A DNA stretch of 64,000 bases, taken from Arthrobacter sp. FW306-2-2C-D06B. GTDB lineage: Bacteria; Actinomycetota; Actinomycetes; Actinomycetales; Micrococcaceae. The stretch spans positions 4,092,001-4,156,000 of the forward strand of contig NZ_CP084560.1 in assembly GCF_021789175.1 (NCBI RefSeq). The letters run 5' to 3'. The position numbers and the translations under genes are program-made. How positions within the stretch are numbered: position 1 is the first letter of the stretch; each line of letters begins with the position of its first letter. The notes beneath the pieces are model-generated. The model was not told the DNA's origin, made no database searches, and worked only from the letters and a program-made list of their open reading frames with translations. Below, in pieces: positions 8,017 to 15,661 of this stretch.

Positions 8017-9342
8017 CTAGCCGACGTAACGGTTCCGGCCGGCGCGGAAGCCGAAGAGCGCCGCCAAGGATCCCACCACGAGGAACAGGATGCCGGCGGC
8101 CGTGAAGCCACCAGTCACCTGGTGCAGCTGGCCCACCATGAGGGTTCCCGTGGAACCCAAGCCATAGCCGACGCCCTGCATCATGCCGGAAAGGTGCGCA
8201 GCGGTGTGGGAATCGCGGGTACGCAGCATGATCATGGTCAACGCGACGGCCGTGAGGCTCCCCTGGCCCAGGCCCAACAGCCCGGTCCACACCCAAATCA
8301 AACTCGTGGGGCCGAAAATACTCAAGGCGAAGCCGCCGCCGGTCATGAGCGCCACTACGGTGTTGATGACGCGCTGGTCTTTGAAACGTGCCGCGAGCCC
8401 GGGAGCGATGAACGAACCAAGCATCTGCAGCACAATCGACACGGACACGATCAAACCGGCCGTCCCGCCGTCGATCCCGCGATCGCGCAGAATCGGCGCC
8501 AACCAGGCGAACACGCTGAAGGACATCATCGCCTGCAACGCCATGAAGGTGGTGACCTGCCAGGCGACGGCGGAACGCCAGACCTTCGCGCCGCCGTCGG
8601 CCGCGTTGTGCCGGACGGGATGCTGGCGGATCGCGAGGGGCAGGAACAGCAAGAGTACGACGGCGGCGGGCAGCGCCCAGAACCACAGCGCCGAGGTCCA
8701 GTGCCCGGCCGCGACAAAGACGGGATAGGTGAATCCGGCGCCAAGCGCGGCAGACGCGCAAATCGCCGTCGTATACAGCCCGCCCATGAGCCCGAGCCGA
8801 TGCGGGAAGTCGCGCTTGACCACGCCAGGCAGCAGCACGTTGCACAGCGCGATCGCGGCGCCGCACGCCGCGGTGCCGGCGAGGAGGGCCGGTAAGTGCC
8901 CGGCGCCGGCGAGGTCCACAGGACGGAGCAGCAGCCCGGCTGTCAGCACTGCCATCGCGCCGAGCAATACTCTCTCGGCACCGAACCGGCGGGCCAGGAT
9001 CGGCGCCATCGGGGCGAAGACACCCAGCAACGTCACGGGCACAGTGGTGAGGACAACCACTGCCCAGCCCGGCAGCCCGGCGTCGGCGGTGACTTCCGGA
9101 AGGACTGCCGAAAAACTCGAAAAAACCGTCCGCAGATTCAGGCCTATCAGCACCAGGCAGATCCCCAGGAAGACGAGTCCGCCGCGTGTCTTGATCTGCG
9201 TGGGCTCGGCGGCGGGAAGCTCGTCGATCTCGGCGTCGACGAGGATCTCGGGGACGCCGGGGTGCGGCTCGGTGTTCTTTGGGGCGCTTGAAGCGGGGGT
9301 CACCAACCCATTCTGGCAGTCACGCTCATACGCGGCGTCCAT
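8017..9342 (-). CDS. CynX/NimT-type MFS transporter
   Basis: A 441-residue MFS protein resembling the CynX/NimT (cyanate permease-like) branch. Its first helix ends LVLIGLNLRTVFSSFSAVLPEV, a characteristic conserved start of that group, followed by TTVPVTLLGVFAPMAP. Twelve helices are expected. The start is uncertain: ATG 9342 gives a hydrophilic N-terminal region of about 55 residues, and a GTG at about 9306 is an alternative. The reading frame upstream of 9342 runs into the divergent trmB and is not used. CynX relatives export drugs or move small anions; substrate not assigned. Confidence 0.82.
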   Translation of the reverse strand: MDAAYERDCQNGLVTPASSAPKNTEPHPGVPEILVDAEIDELPAAEPTQIKTRGGLVFLGICLVLIGLNLRTVFSSFSAVLPEVTADAGLPGWAVVVLTTVPVTLLGVFAPMAPILARRFGAERVLLGAMAVLTAGLLLRPVDLAGAGHLPALLAGTAACGAAIALCNVLLPGVVKRDFPHRLGLMGGLYTTAICASAALGAGFTYPVFVAAGHWTSALWFWALPAAVVLLLFLPLAIRQHPVRHNAADGGAKVWRSAVAWQVTTFMALQAMMSFSVFAWLAPILRDRGIDGGTAGLIVSVSIVLQMLGSFIAPGLAARFKDQRVINTVVALMTGGGFALSIFGPTSLIWVWTGLLGLGQGSLTAVALTMIMLRTRDSHTAAHLSGMMQGVGYGLGSTGTLMVGQLHQVTGGFTAAGILFLVVGSLAALFGFRAGRNRYVG

Positions 9343-9403
9343 GACGGGAGCGTATGCAGGTTCCGCGGCGGGGCTTTGACCGTGCAACGGTATTCTGGAG
9401 GAG

Positions 9404-10327
9404 ATGAGTGAAACCCCAGAATCCCCCGAAACACCGCAGTCTTCGCGCCCCGTGACCCCAGGCAGCCAGGCCTCCTTCGGCACGTATGGCGGCCGGCCGG
9501 TGAGTTTCGTGCGCCGCGGGACGCGCCTTCAGGGTCGGCGCCAGGCCGCCTGGGAAGAGCACTCGGACCGCTGGGCCATCCAGGTTCCGCGGCATGTCGC
9601 CAACACTTCCGTACACCCGGACTACGTGTTCGACGCCGAAGCAGAGTTTGGGCGCAAGGCACCGCTGATCGTCGAAATCGGTTCGGGACTCGGCGACGCC
9701 GTATGCCACGCGGCGGAGGAGAACCCGGACAAGGACTTCCTCGCCGTGGAGGTCTACACCCCGGGCCTGGCCAACACGATGATCAAGATCAACAGCCGCG
9801 GACTCCGCAACGTCCGTGTCGTGGAAGCCAACGCCCCCGAGGTCCTGGCCACCATGCTCCCCGCGGGTTCTGTCAGCGAGCTCTGGGTCTTCTTCCCGGA
9901 CCCGTGGCACAAATCCCGGCACCATAAACGCCGCCTTATCCAGCCCGCGTTCGCCGAACTCGCTGCGCGGTCCCTCGAGAAGGGTGGCCTGTGGCGCATC
10001 GCCACCGACTGGTCCAACTACGCCATCCACGTCCGCGAGGTCCTCGCCGGCTCCACCGAGTTTGAGAACGTGCACGACGGCGAGCGGACCGGCGCTGACA
10101 GCCCCCTCACCCAAGTGTGGGAATCGGGAGTCGAATCGATGGTGGGCGGGGCGCCCGTCAAGGAAGGCCGCGCCCCGGTCAGCACCGAGCACACCGGCCC
10201 CAACGAGGGAGTGGACCACGTGGGCGGATGGGCTCCGCGCTTCGATGGCCGCATCCGCACCAGCTTCGAAAACAAGGCCCACGAGGCCGGACGCATGATC
10301 TTCGACCTTAGCTATCGCAGGATCTAG
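9404..10327 (+). CDS. trmB: tRNA (guanine-N7)-methyltransferase TrmB
   Basis: A 307-residue SAM-dependent enzyme that makes m7G46 in the tRNA variable loop. VEIGSGLGDAVCHAAEENPDKDF near residue 90 is the SAM-binding motif I region, and FPDPWHKSRHHKRRLIQPAF near 165 is the TrmB signature. The C-terminal segment FDGRIRTSFENKAHEAGR fits the family's T-x-(Y/F)-E-x-(K/R) motif. It is somewhat longer than the usual 220-250 residues because of an N-terminal extension rich in Pro and Ser. An upstream GGAGGAG gives a convincing ribosome site. A housekeeping gene divergent from the CynX-like transporter. Confidence 0.93.
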   Translation: MSETPESPETPQSSRPVTPGSQASFGTYGGRPVSFVRRGTRLQGRRQAAWEEHSDRWAIQVPRHVANTSVHPDYVFDAEAEFGRKAPLIVEIGSGLGDAVCHAAEENPDKDFLAVEVYTPGLANTMIKINSRGLRNVRVVEANAPEVLATMLPAGSVSELWVFFPDPWHKSRHHKRRLIQPAFAELAARSLEKGGLWRIATDWSNYAIHVREVLAGSTEFENVHDGERTGADSPLTQVWESGVESMVGGAPVKEGRAPVSTEHTGPNEGVDHVGGWAPRFDGRIRTSFENKAHEAGRMIFDLSYRRI

Positions 10328-10414
10328 CTTCACGATCGCGCCTAGGTTCTTTGCGCACCGCACAGGCACCGGATACCATGTGAGACGTGTCACCGAAAGG
10401 CGGCATGTGCTTAT

Positions 10415-10620
10415 GATCTGCGGCGGGAGAGCCCTGCCGGTACATTTTCAGCAGGCGCCGTAGGAGCAAATCCTCCCCAGGAATCTCTCAGGCCCATGTA
10501 CCGCCGCGGCAAGGCAACTCTGGAAAGCAGTCCGGGCTACCGGGCTCACCGACGGTGCAAGCGTCCAGCCACGAGGCGGGACGCGGAAACTCTCAGGTCC
10601 AATACAGAGCGGGGAGGAAC
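10415..10620 (+). ncRNA. tandem glycine riboswitch
   Basis: Two glycine aptamers lie head to tail. The first, about 10421-10515, shows GGGAGAG, the GCGCCGTAGGAGCAAAT block and GAATCTCTCAGG. The second starts at CTCTGGAAAGCAG (10518), carries CACCGACGGTGCAAG and GGAAACTCTCAGGTCC, and closes with CAGAG at 10605-10609. Conserved aptamer blocks and their order match the known family. It lies 50-60 nt upstream of lipA, so glycine should control lipA and the MetF-like gene that follows. Actinobacterial glycine riboswitches are normally ON switches; that is family knowledge, not shown here. Confidence 0.92.
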
Positions 10621-10666
10621 CGAATCATCGTGGTGCGTCCGCGCCACCTGAATTATGGAGTTCCTC

Positions 10667-11692
10667 ATGACCCTGGCACCTGAAGGCCGTAAGCTGCTGC
10701 GCGTTGAACAGCGCAACAAAGCCGTCCCGGTCGAACGCAAGCCCGAGTGGATCAAGGCCAAGGTCCAGATGGGCCCGGAATTCGTGGGCCTGAAGAACCT
10801 CGTGAAAAAAGAAGGCCTGCACACCGTCTGCGAGGAAGCCGGCTGCCCGAACATCTTCGAGTGCTGGGAAGACAAGGAAGCGACCTTCCTGATCGGCGGC
10901 TCCGAATGCACCCGCCGCTGCGACTTCTGCCAGATCGACACCGGCAAGCCCTCCCCCGTGGACATGTTCGAACCCACCAAGGTCGCCCGCTCCGTCCAAG
11001 CCATGCAGCTCCGCTACGCCACCGTCACCGGCGTCGCCCGCGACGACCTCGAAGACGAAGGCGTCTGGCTCTACGCCGAAACCGTCCGCAAGATCCACGA
11101 ACTGAACCCCGGCACCGGCGTCGAACTGCTCATCCCCGACTTCTCCGGCAAACCCGAACACATCCAAGCGATCTGCGACTCGAACCCGGAGGTCTTCGCT
11201 CACAACGTCGAAACCGTGCCCCGGATCTTCAAGCGCATCCGCCCCGCGTTCCGCTACGACCGCTCCCTGGACGTCATCACCCAGGGCCGGGCCGCCGGCA
11301 TGGTCACCAAATCCAACCTGATCCTGGGCATGGGCGAAACCCGGGAAGAGATCTCCGAAGCCCTGACCGACCTGCACGCCGCCGGCTGTGACCTGATCAC
11401 CATCACCCAGTACCTGCGCCCCTCCGAACGGCACCTGCCCGTGGACCGCTGGGTCAAACCCCAGGAATTCGTCGAGCTCGCCACCGAAGCCGAGGAAATC
11501 GGCTTCCTCGGCGTCATGTCCGGGCCCCTGGTCCGCTCCTCCTACCGCGCCGGACGCCTCTGGGCCACCGCGATGCGCAAGAAAGGCCGCGAAATCCCGG
11601 CCCACCTGGCCCACATCGCCGAAGGCATCCAGGACTCCGGCACCACCCGCCAGGAAGCCCGCACCCTCCTCGCACACCACGCCACGGCCTGA
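10667..11692 (+). CDS. lipA: lipoyl synthase LipA
   Basis: A 341-residue radical-SAM enzyme that inserts two sulfurs into protein-bound octanoyl groups to make lipoate. Both iron-sulfur clusters are visible: auxiliary cysteines C55, C60 and C66 ([13 protein letters not shown]) and the radical-SAM triad C81, C85, C88 (CTRRCDFC). The C-terminal RSSY motif that ligates the auxiliary cluster is present (VRSSYRAG). ATG 10667 has GGAG six bases upstream; an in-frame ATG at 10655 is the alternative. No lipB is adjacent. Sitting behind a glycine riboswitch suggests this copy serves glycine cleavage (lipoyl-H protein), possibly as a second LipA besides a housekeeping one. Confidence 0.95.
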   Translation: MTLAPEGRKLLRVEQRNKAVPVERKPEWIKAKVQMGPEFVGLKNLVKKEGLHTVCEEAGCPNIFECWEDKEATFLIGGSECTRRCDFCQIDTGKPSPVDMFEPTKVARSVQAMQLRYATVTGVARDDLEDEGVWLYAETVRKIHELNPGTGVELLIPDFSGKPEHIQAICDSNPEVFAHNVETVPRIFKRIRPAFRYDRSLDVITQGRAAGMVTKSNLILGMGETREEISEALTDLHAAGCDLITITQYLRPSERHLPVDRWVKPQEFVELATEAEEIGFLGVMSGPLVRSSYRAGRLWATAMRKKGREIPAHLAHIAEGIQDSGTTRQEARTLLAHHATA

Positions 11693-11708
11693 TCCGCAAG
11701 GAGCCAGC

Positions 11709-12521
11709 ATGTTTCCCACCCGGATTGAAATCATTCCCTCAGACGGAATCGTTGAGAAAGTCCAGGCCGCAGTGCCGCTTTCCACAACGCTCACCGTCAC
11801 CTGCCTGCCCCATCACGGCATCGTGCGGACCATGGAGGCTTCCGTCAAGCTCAGCCTGCTCGGCTACAACGTGATTCCGCACATCTCAGCACGCGGGCTG
11901 GAGCACCGGTCGCAGCTTTCCGGCATCCTCCGGGACTGCGAGACCGCCGGGATCACGGAGGTCTTCGCCATTGGCGGAGACGGTGCGCAAGCTGCCGGCC
12001 CCTATCGATCGAGCCTTCCCCTCTTGGCGGACATCGCCGAGTACTCCGGCGGCAGCATCACCGCGGGCATCGCCGGTTACCCCGAGGGGCATCCTTCCGT
12101 GAGCGGGCTGGACTTGCTGGATGCCCTGTTGGCCAAACAACACCTGGCGACGCATGTTGTCACGCAGATGTGCTTCTCCACCCCGGCGATCCTCGACTAT
12201 GCAGCACTCCTGCGGCGGGAAGGCGTCGAGCTTCCGGTGTGGGCTGGAATTGCAGGGGCAGTTCCCCGAATCAAGCTGCTGGCCCTGGCAACCCAAATCG
12301 GCGTCGGGACATCCCTGAAGTTCCTCAGCAACAAAGGAACCCTTGCCCGCAAGCTTCTCGGCGGGGACAAGTACTCACCGGACGGCCTGGTTTCCGAACT
12401 CATGACGCACCCGGATGGTATCTCCGGAATCCATCTGTACAGTTTCAACCGACTGGACATGCCCAGCTGGGAGCGAAGCGATCTGCCCGATCCCGAGGCC
12501 AGCGAAGCAGCATCCGCGTAG
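11709..12521 (+). CDS. methylenetetrahydrofolate reductase-like protein (MetF family)
   Basis: A 270-residue TIM-barrel flavoprotein of the MetF family. Visible family features are TVTCLPHHGIVRTMEAS near 35, FAIGGDGAQAAGPY near 90 (counterpart of the RGD-containing loop), and GIAGYPEGHPS near 120, the conserved folate-binding segment. It is shorter than typical MetF (about 290-310). It starts 16 bp after lipA with an AAGGAGC site, so both are in the glycine-riboswitch transcript. Glycine cleavage produces 5,10-methylene-THF, and this enzyme would act on that pool. Exact reaction direction and electron donor are not evident. Confidence 0.8.
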   Translation: MFPTRIEIIPSDGIVEKVQAAVPLSTTLTVTCLPHHGIVRTMEASVKLSLLGYNVIPHISARGLEHRSQLSGILRDCETAGITEVFAIGGDGAQAAGPYRSSLPLLADIAEYSGGSITAGIAGYPEGHPSVSGLDLLDALLAKQHLATHVVTQMCFSTPAILDYAALLRREGVELPVWAGIAGAVPRIKLLALATQIGVGTSLKFLSNKGTLARKLLGGDKYSPDGLVSELMTHPDGISGIHLYSFNRLDMPSWERSDLPDPEASEAASA

Positions 12522-12544
12522 CCGCGCACCGCTATAACCGCGTA

Positions 12545-12574
12545 GGTCCCGGGGACCCCTAGCTCCCCGGGACC
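12545..12574. terminator. hairpin between convergent genes
   Basis: A perfect 11-bp stem (GGTCCCGGGGA at 12545-12555 and its complement at 12564-12574) encloses an 8-nt loop. It lies between the MetF-like gene and the convergent anti-sigma gene, and its right arm forms the last codons of the latter. No U-tract is present, as is common in high-GC actinobacteria. Confidence 0.7.
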
Positions 12575-13266
12575 GAAATCACCGCGACCGTCTTCTGGGC
12601 GTCATCGCGCAGTTCCACGCCCGAAATCCCGGCGAGCTGGACCGGCGTCGCGCCCGTGACCTTGATGTGGCCGCTGGGCGTCGCCGTCCAACCGCAAGCC
12701 ATTTCCTCCGTGCCGTCGCGGCCCTTGACCCACAGGTACATCGTGCCTTGCGCCGGCATGCTGCGGCCTTCGAGTTGCAGCTCGGTCCCCCACGCCTTCC
12801 TGACGAACCCCACAGTCAGCTGCAGGCCGTTGTCTGTCTGCAGCGAGTAGCTGGCGTCAGGCTTGGGTGGCTGGTTCAGCACCGGCCCCGCCAGTATGCC
12901 CAACCCCAGGCAAGCGGCGGCAACGGCACCCATCAAGGCCGCCCACCGGCGTCGGGACTTCCGCCGCCGTGCCGTCATCTTCACAAGAATCGGCTGCGGG
13001 AGCGTTTCTGGAAAAGCCCCCCAAAGTGAGCGGGCGTCGGATGGAGCTGCGGCGGAGGGCTCGACGGCGGGCCGCCCGGCGGCGAGCGCGACGGCGTCGG
13101 GCACGGGGACGGCGTCGAGGAGGGCAGGGAGGCTTTCCAACTCGCCCAGCTCGAGCCGGCAATCAGCGCAGCTTGCCAAGTGCCCTTCGAAAGCCCGGGC
13201 CTCGGCAGGCTCCAGGCCGCCGAGCAAGTAGGCGCCCAGCAATTGGTGAAGTCCGGTTTCGTTCAC
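12559..13266 (-). CDS. anti-sigma factor (RskA-like, zinc-binding ZAS domain)
   Basis: A 235-residue membrane anti-sigma factor. The cytoplasmic N-terminus has the ZAS zinc motif H29-x3-C33-x2-C36. A basic patch and one transmembrane helix follow near residues 108-130 (WAALMGAVAAACLGLGILAG), then an extracytoplasmic RskA-type domain with a QLEGRSMPAQGTMYLWVKG core. The GTG start overlaps the TGA of the sigma gene (GTGA), a typical coupled sigma/anti-sigma arrangement. It should hold the adjacent ECF sigma factor inactive until an envelope or redox signal triggers its release. Confidence 0.9.
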   Translation of the reverse strand: MNETGLHQLLGAYLLGGLEPAEARAFEGHLASCADCRLELGELESLPALLDAVPVPDAVALAAGRPAVEPSAAAPSDARSLWGAFPETLPQPILVKMTARRRKSRRRWAALMGAVAAACLGLGILAGPVLNQPPKPDASYSLQTDNGLQLTVGFVRKAWGTELQLEGRSMPAQGTMYLWVKGRDGTEEMACGWTATPSGHIKVTGATPVQLAGISGVELRDDAQKTVAVISVPGS

Positions 13267-13763
13267 CGCTGCACCCCCATTTCGTCGAGAATCGTGCGAA
13301 GCGCCCTGACGGCGTAGAAGGCCCGGGATTTCACCGTGCCGCTGGGGATGTTGAGCCTCAGCGCGGCCTCGTTCACCGTGAAACGTTCGTAATGCAGGGC
13401 TACCAGGACCTCCCGGTGTTCGGTGCTGAGCCGCAGGAGCGCCTCCTCCATAAGGACCCGATTGAGGAGCTCGTCCACCCGCTCGGTGGCCTCCTCCGGG
13501 TCCGCCATGTCGCGTTCGGCAGCCTCTGCCGGGCGCCGCTGGGCCTTGCGGTAGTTGTCGATGATGACATTGCGGGCAGTGCGGAACAAATAGCTGCGCA
13601 GGCTGCCGGTGATCTGAGGGGCGTGCTGCCACACCCGGAGGATGGTTTCCTGCACCACGTCTTCCGCCAAGTGCGCGTCCGGCGTGCAGCTCAGCACGAA
13701 GCGGCGCAGGGCTGTGCCGTGGTCGCGGTAGATCGCGGCCACCACATCCTCGTCGAGCGGCAT
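13263..13763 (-). CDS. ECF sigma-70 family factor (SigK/RskA type)
   Basis: A 166-residue ECF sigma factor. Region 2 is at about 8-75 (AEDVVQETILRVW and LFRTARNVIIDNYRK), and region 4 at about 110-160 (LSTEHREVLVALHYERFTVNEAALRLNIPSGTVKSR). The ATG at 13763 has a strong AAGGAGG site at 6 bp; an in-frame frame further upstream lacks support. It is coupled to the downstream anti-sigma gene. A putative own promoter (TGAACC-N16-CGTCGTA) lies at 13803-13831 and is matched by an identical element driving the divergent lipoprotein gene, so autoregulation is likely. Confidence 0.92.
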   Translation of the reverse strand: MPLDEDVVAAIYRDHGTALRRFVLSCTPDAHLAEDVVQETILRVWQHAPQITGSLRSYLFRTARNVIIDNYRKAQRRPAEAAERDMADPEEATERVDELLNRVLMEEALLRLSTEHREVLVALHYERFTVNEAALRLNIPSGTVKSRAFYAVRALRTILDEMGVQR

Positions 13764-13802
13764 CGGCGCCTCCTTGGTGCTCGGCTTCCCCTTCTCCTGC
13801 GA

Positions 13803-13831
13803 TACGACGTGCCCGCCACGAAAAAGGTTCA
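13803..13831 (-). promoter_or_regulatory. ECF-type promoter of the sigma/anti-sigma operon
   Basis: On the minus strand TGAACC (13831-13826) is followed after exactly 16 bp by CGTCGTA (13809-13803). This fits an ECF promoter with a GAAC-type -35 and CGT-type -10. The inferred 5' leader to the ATG at 13763 is about 30 nt and includes the AAGGAGG site. Confidence 0.65.
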
Positions 13832-13838
13832 CGCCCTG

Positions 13839-13867
13839 TGAACCATTCTTCACCCGGCGGCGTCGTA
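13839..13867 (+). promoter_or_regulatory. ECF-type promoter of the divergent lipoprotein gene
   Basis: TGAACC (13839-13844), 16 bp, then CGTCGTA (13861-13867): the same boxes and spacing as the oppositely oriented element 7 bp away. The ATG at 13918 lies about 45 nt after the predicted start of transcription. The duplication of both boxes with identical spacing makes chance unlikely. Confidence 0.65.
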
Positions 13868-13917
13868 CGGGTTAGCTTCCGGCACGTCCACGGCCGGTGC
13901 GAGCGAAGGAGCAAACC

Positions 13918-14499
13918 ATGAAGAAGCAACTCGGCACCGGGCTCGGCATTCTTGCGCTGGCCATCGCGCTCACTGCCTGCGGAGGAAGCCCCGGCGCGTC
14001 CTCCTCATCCTCGAGCGCCACCAGTCCCAGTCCTACGGCATCCAGCCCCGCGGCGTCGAGTACGCCTGCTGGCGCTGCGGAACTGAAGACGGCGTCGTCG
14101 AGCGTTGGCGAGCGAGTGGTTGCGGCGAACGGCAAGAGCGTCTACATCTTCGCGAAGGACGTCAAGGACTCCGGCAAGAGCGCCTGCACCGGCGGCTGCG
14201 CTACCAACTGGCCTGCCGTGACGACGACGTCGACCAAGCCGGCGGTTGACGGGGTGAGCGGAACCATCGGCACCATCCCCACAGCAGACGGCAAGATGCA
14301 GATCACCATCAACGGCATGCCCCTCTACTTCTACTCCAAAGACGAAGACTCCAGTGACACCTACGGCCAAGGCGTGGGCGGCGTCTGGTCCTTGGTCAGC
14401 CCGTCCGGTTCCATGCTGACCCCGAGCAGCAGCAGCCCGAGCGGGAGCAGCACCCCAAGCGGGAGCAGCACCCCAAGCGGGAGCAGCATGGGCTACTGA
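13918..14499 (+). CDS. COG4315-type repeat lipoprotein
   Basis: A 193-residue exported lipoprotein. The signal peptide (MKKQLGTGLGILALAIALTAC) ends in a lipobox with Cys21, followed by a Ser/Ala/Thr/Pro linker. The mature domain has two copies of the secreted-repeat motif: NGKSVYIFAKDVKDSGKSAC..CATNWPA and later GMPLYFYSKDEDSSDTYGQG. This family is predicted to be extracytoplasmic, with no defined activity. ATG 13918 has an AAGGAG site. The C-terminus is a Gly/Ser/Thr/Pro tail from an 18-bp DNA repeat. The gene shares a two-way ECF promoter region with the sigma/anti-sigma pair and is probably its regulon member. Confidence 0.85.
   Translation: MKKQLGTGLGILALAIALTACGGSPGASSSSSSATSPSPTASSPAASSTPAGAAELKTASSSVGERVVAANGKSVYIFAKDVKDSGKSACTGGCATNWPAVTTTSTKPAVDGVSGTIGTIPTADGKMQITINGMPLYFYSKDEDSSDTYGQGVGGVWSLVSPSGSMLTPSSSSPSGSSTPSGSSTPSGSSMGY
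14440..14487. repeat. 18-bp in-frame tandem repeat (lipoprotein tail)
   Basis: Units of AGCGGGAGCAGCACCCCA begin at 14440 and 14458, with a third partial unit at 14476. They encode the SGSSTP repeats that end the lipoprotein. Copies are identical, indicating recent expansion. Confidence 0.85.
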
Positions 14500-14528
14500 A
14501 ACCCTCGCTCACTTTTGCAGCCCAAAAC

Positions 14529-14584
14529 ACAAACGCTCGCTCAGATCTCTCCGGGCCTGCCGGAAGATCTGAGCGAGCGTTTGT
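14529..14584. terminator. perfect 20-bp hairpin between convergent genes (repeat family B)
   Basis: ACAAACGCTCGCTCAGATCT (14529-14548) is perfectly complementary to 14565-14584, with a 16-nt GC-rich loop that can pair further. It lies between the lipoprotein gene and the convergent DMP19-like gene. The embedded CGCTCGCTCA motif recurs nearby and at 50.1 kb. Confidence 0.85.
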
Positions 14585-14598
14585 CCTGGAGGCCTCAA

Positions 14599-14644
14599 AG
14601 GTGAGCGGGCGTCCGCCTTGGAAGCCCTATAGGTGAGCGGGCGT
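14599..14644. repeat. two direct copies of AGGTGAGCGGGCGT (repeat family B)
   Basis: AGGTGAGCGGGCGT occurs at 14599-14612 and 14631-14644, 32 bp apart, ending two bases before the stop of the minus-strand gene. The complement, ACGCCCGCTCACCT, matches the repeat units at 50082-50157, which have the same 32-bp period. Confidence 0.8.
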
Positions 14645-14645
14645 T

Positions 14646-15494
14646 TTAGGCGTCTTCGAACTCTTCAGCGTCCTCGAACTCGACGGCGGCGATGATTTCC
14701 TTCGTCTCCGGGTGGATCATGAAGGCTTCGTCGTCCTCTTCGATCATGATGTAGTTGCCGTGGTCCGTGGTGAAGTGCCAGGCGAGGATCGTCTCGCCGT
14801 CGTGCTCGTAGTTGGGATCGCCCATGGTGATCTTCTCCAGCTGGTAGCCGGCAACGTCGCACAGTTCACGGATGATGAGCTCGAATTCAGGGGCGTTCTC
14901 AAGTTCAGCTTCCGCCGCCTCGGCCTGGCGCTCTTCGAGGTTCGGGATGAGGGCTACGCGCTCGGCGATGTGGGCCTTCAGCTGCTCCTCGTCCAGGTAG
15001 AGCACTCCGTCCTGGCTGCGGAGCCACGCCGCGTTGAGTTCGATGATGTCTTCGGTCTCCAGGAGGGATTCGAATTCGCCGTCGAGGGCCTCGAGTTCGG
15101 CAACGGCTTCCGGTGCCACTTCGGACTCGTCAAGGTCGCCGTCCAGGTAGGCCTCGGCGTCTTCCTCGGACAGGGCGTCGAAAGCTGCGGCGGTGCGGTT
15201 GAACAGCTCAAGGTGGCCTTTGGCGCCCATTCCTTCGAGGCCTTCGCGGACAAACGCATCCACCTCTTCGCGTTCCGGGACCGTGAACACGTACTGGGCG
15301 AAACCGCCCGCGAGTGCTTGCGTCAGGTAGTAGTCCACAAAGTAGCTGCGCAGAGCATTGGTAGCGATTTCCTCATGGTTGAGGAGCTCCTCGTACATCT
15401 CGTTGACCACGGTGACGTTCGCGTCCACAACGTCGGCGCTGTCGGCCTCGATGCTGTCCTTCGTCAGAACGACGGGGTTCTCATTGCTGGTCAT
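14646..15494 (-). CDS. acidic DMP19-like (DUF4375) protein
   Basis: A 282-residue, very acidic protein with a Glu/Asp-rich second half. The N-terminal part (residues 45-115) resembles DUF4375/DMP19: YFVDYYLTQALAGGFAQYVF, then FVREGLEGMGAKGHLELFNRTAAAF, matching the family's GGFxQYF and aLexiGA blocks. DMP19 of Neisseria is a DNA-mimic protein; whether this one mimics DNA is inference. The C-terminus (from about 200) contains ITMGDPNYEHDGETILAWHFTTDHGNYIMIEE, with no function I can assign. No signal peptide or membrane segment. A standalone gene, probably monocistronic. Confidence 0.75.
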   Translation of the reverse strand: MTSNENPVVLTKDSIEADSADVVDANVTVVNEMYEELLNHEEIATNALRSYFVDYYLTQALAGGFAQYVFTVPEREEVDAFVREGLEGMGAKGHLELFNRTAAAFDALSEEDAEAYLDGDLDESEVAPEAVAELEALDGEFESLLETEDIIELNAAWLRSQDGVLYLDEEQLKAHIAERVALIPNLEERQAEAAEAELENAPEFELIIRELCDVAGYQLEKITMGDPNYEHDGETILAWHFTTDHGNYIMIEEDDEAFMIHPETKEIIAAVEFEDAEEFEDA

Positions 15495-15661
15495 GGGATT
15501 TCCTCACTGCTTGGAAGCTTGTGCTGCTCCGGACCCTTTCAACGTACGCGGGGGGGGTTGTCGGGCAAGCTAGGCAGAGGTGAACGTCCGGCAAAGTTTC
15601 AGGGCTGCTTCATGGGCCCTAGGATTCATAGATAGCCTCCTGCCGAAAGTAGCCCTAACGA

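Noticed and set aside
7342..8895. 517-residue plus-strand frame across two transporter genes
   Set aside because: Runs through an MFS gene in another frame, then antisense to a second; crosses a terminator palindrome. No ribosome site or motif.
12867..13841. 324-residue plus-strand frame opposite the sigma/anti-sigma genes
   Set aside because: Arg/Ala/Pro-rich antisense shadow; the minus strand has clear ZAS and sigma domains.
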